Shown in pieces: positions 61,902 through 64,000 of a stretch of DNA of 64,000 nucleotides. A program made the translations under genes and the position numbers. Under the pieces are notes generated by a model. It was given only the letters and a program-made list of their open reading frames with translations, was not told the origin of the DNA and did not search any database. The number at the start of each line of letters is the position of its first letter. The stretch's first letter is position 1. The DNA is from Candidatus Opimibacter iunctus. Its GTDB lineage: Bacteria > Bacteroidota > Bacteroidia > Chitinophagales > Saprospiraceae. Location: the NCBI GenBank assembly GCA_016716665.1, contig JADJVH010000014.1, forward strand, positions 1 through 64,000, read 5' to 3'.

Positions 61902-62579
61902 ATGCTTATGTCCAAGCGTACAAGTACGGTTATCATCGTTGTGTTTCTGGTATTGCTCATCGACCAGGCACTCAAGATATGGGTCAAGACTCACCTGGAA
62001 TATGGGGAGGAGTTTGGGATACTTGGATTGAGCTGGGCCCGGATACATTTTGTTGAAAACGAAGGGATGGCTTTTGGCCTTTCACTTGGTGGGGATTGGG
62101 GTAAACTAGCCTTGAGCGTATTCCGTCTCATAGCCGTTGGTTTCCTGGTCTACATCATCCATACGCTCATCAAAACGAAGGAAACAATTGGTGTGATCCT
62201 CTCCTTCTCACTGATCCTGGCCGGAGCATTGGGCAATATCCTGGACAGTGCTTTTTATGGACTTATCTTTTCTGCCACGCCTTACCACGGTGGGTTAGCT
62301 ACTCTTTTCCCTGATGGGGGCGGGTATGCGCACTTTCTGTTTGGAAAAGTAGTAGATATGCTCTATTTCCCGATGATAGACACCACGCTGCCTGCATGGG
62401 TCCCGATCTGGGGAGGGGAGCGTTTTGAATTTTTCAGGCCTGTCTTCAATATCTCTGATGCGGCCATCTCTACTGGAGTGATCACACTCCTGGTTTTTCA
62501 CCGACACATTTTCAAGTCAAAGCACGAGCACACCACTGACGTGATGCCTGAGGGCAATCCGGATCAGCCGGTTGTGTGA
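61902..62579 (+). CDS. lspA: Lipoprotein signal peptidase (signal peptidase II)
   Basis: Inner-membrane aspartyl protease that removes signal peptides from prolipoproteins. Four hydrophobic segments are visible, with the catalytic Asp in GNILDS (D115) and the second in NISDAAIS (D186), and the NEGMAFG motif (53-59). The 225 residues include an insertion of about 35 residues (DGGGYAHFLFG.., GGERFEFF) between the catalytic motifs, usual in Bacteroidota LspA. ATG 61902 and ATG 61908 are both possible. Consistent with several lipoprotein-type neighbours such as the VanX-like protein. Confidence 0.95.
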   Translation: MLMSKRTSTVIIVVFLVLLIDQALKIWVKTHLEYGEEFGILGLSWARIHFVENEGMAFGLSLGGDWGKLALSVFRLIAVGFLVYIIHTLIKTKETIGVILSFSLILAGALGNILDSAFYGLIFSATPYHGGLATLFPDGGGYAHFLFGKVVDMLYFPMIDTTLPAWVPIWGGERFEFFRPVFNISDAAISTGVITLLVFHRHIFKSKHEHTTDVMPEGNPDQPVV

Positions 62580-62617
62580 AACGGCCTTCCTGAACTGCAT
62601 CACAGGAATAGGCTAGC

Positions 62618-62640
62618 CAAGGGTAACCATGTTACCCTTG
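62618..62640. terminator. Hairpin after lspA
   Basis: A perfect 10-bp stem CAAGGGTAAC / GTTACCCTTG with a 3-base loop (62628-62630), 38 bp after the stop. It lacks a T run, so it may slow rather than end transcription. Confidence 0.5.
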
Positions 62641-62805
62641 ATTGATCTTGATATCCTTACAGGCGTTGAGGGCCTTTGATACATCAGATATTGCGATGAT
62701 ACATCTTGAGGATTCGGACTAACGTCTAGTCCAGAGCAGGCCCTGAAGAGAAAATGAATTTGGGATGGGAAAAAGTTGGTAATCGTTTGGCTGAAAGGCC
62801 CCGTT

Positions 62806-63111
62806 TTATCTACCCATAAACCGGTTGATGGCTTTCACCGCATTGCTTACCCTTTGATAGTCGATAGTATAGTGCATATACTTACCGTCTTTGTCGGCGA
62901 CCAGCACTCCCGCATTCTTCAGTATCCGAAGGTGCTGCGAAGCTATGGATTGCTCAATCTTGAGGGTGTTGTAGATCTGATTGACCTGGATGTTCTTATT
63001 CTGATCCAGGAATTCCAGAATCTTTAAACGGAGTGGGTGAGCCAAGGCTCGCATAAGTTCCGTAGACACCGTGAGCTTCTCCTGCTGAAAGGTGACCTTA
63101 GTCCTTTTCAT
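62806..63111 (-). CDS. ArsR-family winged-helix regulator (first)
   Basis: A 101-residue winged-helix transcription factor. The ArsR/SmtB core is clear: MRALAHPLRLKILEFL, then the recognition helix IEQSIASQHLRILKNAGV and the wing VADKDGKYMHYTID. None of the typical metal-binding Cys (CxC, alpha-3) is seen, so the signal is unknown. A near-identical role is likely for the second ArsR-type gene 220 bp away, which shares the EQS.ASQHL helix. Its promoter has a possible operator, suggesting self-repression. Confidence 0.9.
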   Translation of the reverse strand: MKRTKVTFQQEKLTVSTELMRALAHPLRLKILEFLDQNKNIQVNQIYNTLKIEQSIASQHLRILKNAGVLVADKDGKYMHYTIDYQRVSNAVKAINRFMGR

Positions 63112-63143
63112 ACATTTCCTTATTTTGAGTTAAACCTTAGCAA

Positions 63144-63175
63144 CAAATTTGCAATTAAGATTTGACTCAACCAAA
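63144..63175 (-). promoter_or_regulatory. Promoter of the first ArsR-type gene with candidate operator
   Basis: On the minus strand TTTG (63175-63172), 20 bp, then CAAATTTG (63151-63144), one mismatch to TAnnTTTG. ACTCAA (63165-63170) between the boxes and TTGAGT (63125-63130) near the transcript start form an inverted pair, which could be bound by an ArsR dimer. Confidence 0.5.
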
Positions 63176-63331
63176 TGATATTACAAAAAAAATACATTTG
63201 TAAACCAATGGCTGTCACCGGATGTATGCTAAATGCCTGATTTTTAATGAAATATAAAAAAATGGGGGGACAAAATATTTTTTTAAACCTCACATTATCA
63301 GCCCCTTAAAGGGACTACCTAAAGCAAAGAT

Positions 63332-63670
63332 TTAGCCGGCTAGCTCCTCGACCAGCTTGGATATCTGGTTTAGCCTGTCCTTGTCCAGCGAGTAGTAAAT
63401 GAATTTACCCTGGCGTTCGGTCAGTACGACACCGGCACGACGTAGGATAGCCAGATGCTGGGAGGCAACGGACTGTTCAAGTCGCAGTTTAATGTAAATG
63501 TCGGTTACAGTCATCGTGGCATGTTCTTCGAGCAGATCTATCACACGTTGTCTTAGTTTGTGATTGACAGCGCGAAGCACCAGCACAGCTTTTCTCAGAT
63601 CAGCGTAATTGAGTTCTATTTCGCTGGTCCCTTTACGTAAACTTACAATTTCAGTCTTCTTTTTCATCAT
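63332..63670 (-). CDS. ArsR-family winged-helix regulator (second)
   Basis: A 112-residue winged-helix regulator with LRAVNHKLRQRVIDLLEE, a recognition helix LEQSVASQHLAILRRAGV and the wing LTERQGKFIYYSLD. It has an extra 25-residue N-terminal segment compared with its neighbour. No metal-type Cys motif is seen. It is oriented like the first ArsR-type gene but separated by 220 bp, so it may be transcribed on its own. Upstream inverted repeats at 63695 and 63724 are candidate operators. Confidence 0.88.
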   Translation of the reverse strand: MMKKKTEIVSLRKGTSEIELNYADLRKAVLVLRAVNHKLRQRVIDLLEEHATMTVTDIYIKLRLEQSVASQHLAILRRAGVVLTERQGKFIYYSLDKDRLNQISKLVEELAG

Positions 63671-63694
63671 GAGCGAGATTATTCGGATTCATGT

Positions 63695-63741
63695 ATGATT
63701 TATCATAAACCGTACCATATTATTTTTAACAATGGTTAAAA
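63695..63741. promoter_or_regulatory. Candidate operators upstream of the second ArsR-type gene
   Basis: Two inverted repeats lie 25-70 bp before the start: ATGAT-TT-ATCAT (63695-63706) and TTTTAAC-AATG-GTTAAAA (63724-63741, perfect 7-bp arms). Both could be dimer sites. Promoter boxes are not clear. Confidence 0.35.
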
Positions 63742-63831
63742 TGATGATTATCAGCGTATTATGTTATGCATTTGATTTATATACAAATGCATTTCCATAT
63801 TTAACAACCTGAACGCCTGTCCTGGAAAACG

Positions 63832-63999
63832 CTATTGAGGGGTAAAACCGGCCTTTTTTGGCTCGGTAATGTTGGGTGGCTTGTGATAATAAGGCACAAA
63901 ATGGAGTGGATCCTGGTAATTTTCTCCGTCTTGAGCCTCAATAGCCGGGTTTATCAGGTGCCTGGCACTGCACTGTATAGTAGTATCGATCTTGAGATT
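63832..63999 (-). CDS. C-terminal end of an unidentified protein (runs off the window)
   Basis: Reading the minus strand from the window edge there are 55 open codons ending at TAG (63834-63832). Residues include QCSARHLINPAIEAQDGENY and HFVPYYHKPPNITEPKKAGF, then a final TPQ. The composition looks like a real protein tail, with Pro/Tyr-rich ends, but I recognise no family. The 160 bp between this stop and the second ArsR-type gene holds only the operator-like repeats. Confidence 0.55.
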   Translation of the reverse strand, partial: NLKIDTTIQCSARHLINPAIEAQDGENYQDPLHFVPYYHKPPNITEPKKAGFTPQ

Positions 64000-64000
64000 C

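Noticed and set aside
1..64000. tRNA, rRNA, insertion sequences, prophage genes or attachment sites
   Set aside because: No cloverleaf-like sequence, transposase, integrase or terminal inverted repeats with target duplications were recognised when reading both strands; a dedicated covariance-model search was not possible here.

Overview
The window reads as a chromosomal segment of a Bacteroidota bacterium, most likely a member of the Saprospiria; genus-level placement is not possible from sequence alone. The evidence is the type IX secretion (T9SS) sorting domains (gliding-motility-type C-terminal domain and Por-type tails), SprB, HYR, SdrD-B and DUF11 repeats, TAnnTTTG-type promoter boxes, little use of Shine-Dalgarno sites, and the DksA-like/lspA gene pair.

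Region 1 (1-44.6 kb) is a head-to-tail run of three giant + strand genes for secreted, repeat-built surface proteins. Gene 1 (enters from the left, ends 14729) has at least 32 copies of a 77-residue repeat organised as a 6-unit, 1386-bp higher-order repeat, then HYR-like, 54-residue GCDS-type, SprB-like and PKD-like repeats and a T9SS type B sorting domain. Gene 2 (14997-24534) has a unique N-terminal part, eleven HYR-like 81-residue units and a long C-terminal cassette with a dockerin-like pair and a T9SS type A tail. Gene 3 (25280-44575, 6431 codons in one open frame) has DUF11-like modules, nine SdrD-B domains, ten more DUF11 domains, lamin-tail-like and P-domain-like modules, and a second, equally long copy of the gene 2 cassette. 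Strong terminators follow genes 2 and 3.

Region 2 (44.7-50.0 kb) holds a polyprenyl-phosphate sugar-1-phosphate transferase, an acyl-CoA desaturase, an OsmC-like protein, a TonB C-terminal protein, a metallo-beta-lactamase-fold enzyme and a ROK kinase. Four of these six are broken by single-base indels that are easily repaired on paper. This, with similar lesions in genes 1 and 2, points to local sequence error or recent decay.

Region 3 (50-64 kb) is intact and ordinary: an ABC ATPase/permease pair with a histidine-rich loop, a secreted intradiol-dioxygenase-like protein, an M1 peptidase, a VanX-type dipeptidase, a MoxR ATPase, an SRPBCC protein, a DUF1761-like membrane protein, TrhO, a histone-H1-like/DksA-like fusion, LspA, two ArsR-type regulators and the tail of an unidentified gene.

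Between genes from 45.7 to 59.0 kb there are short degenerate tandem arrays with a unit of exactly 7 or 8 bp. They begin at, or even include, the stop codon of the neighbouring gene and run outward from it, so convergent gene pairs are separated by inverted arrays. No tRNA, rRNA, CRISPR array or insertion sequence was recognised.
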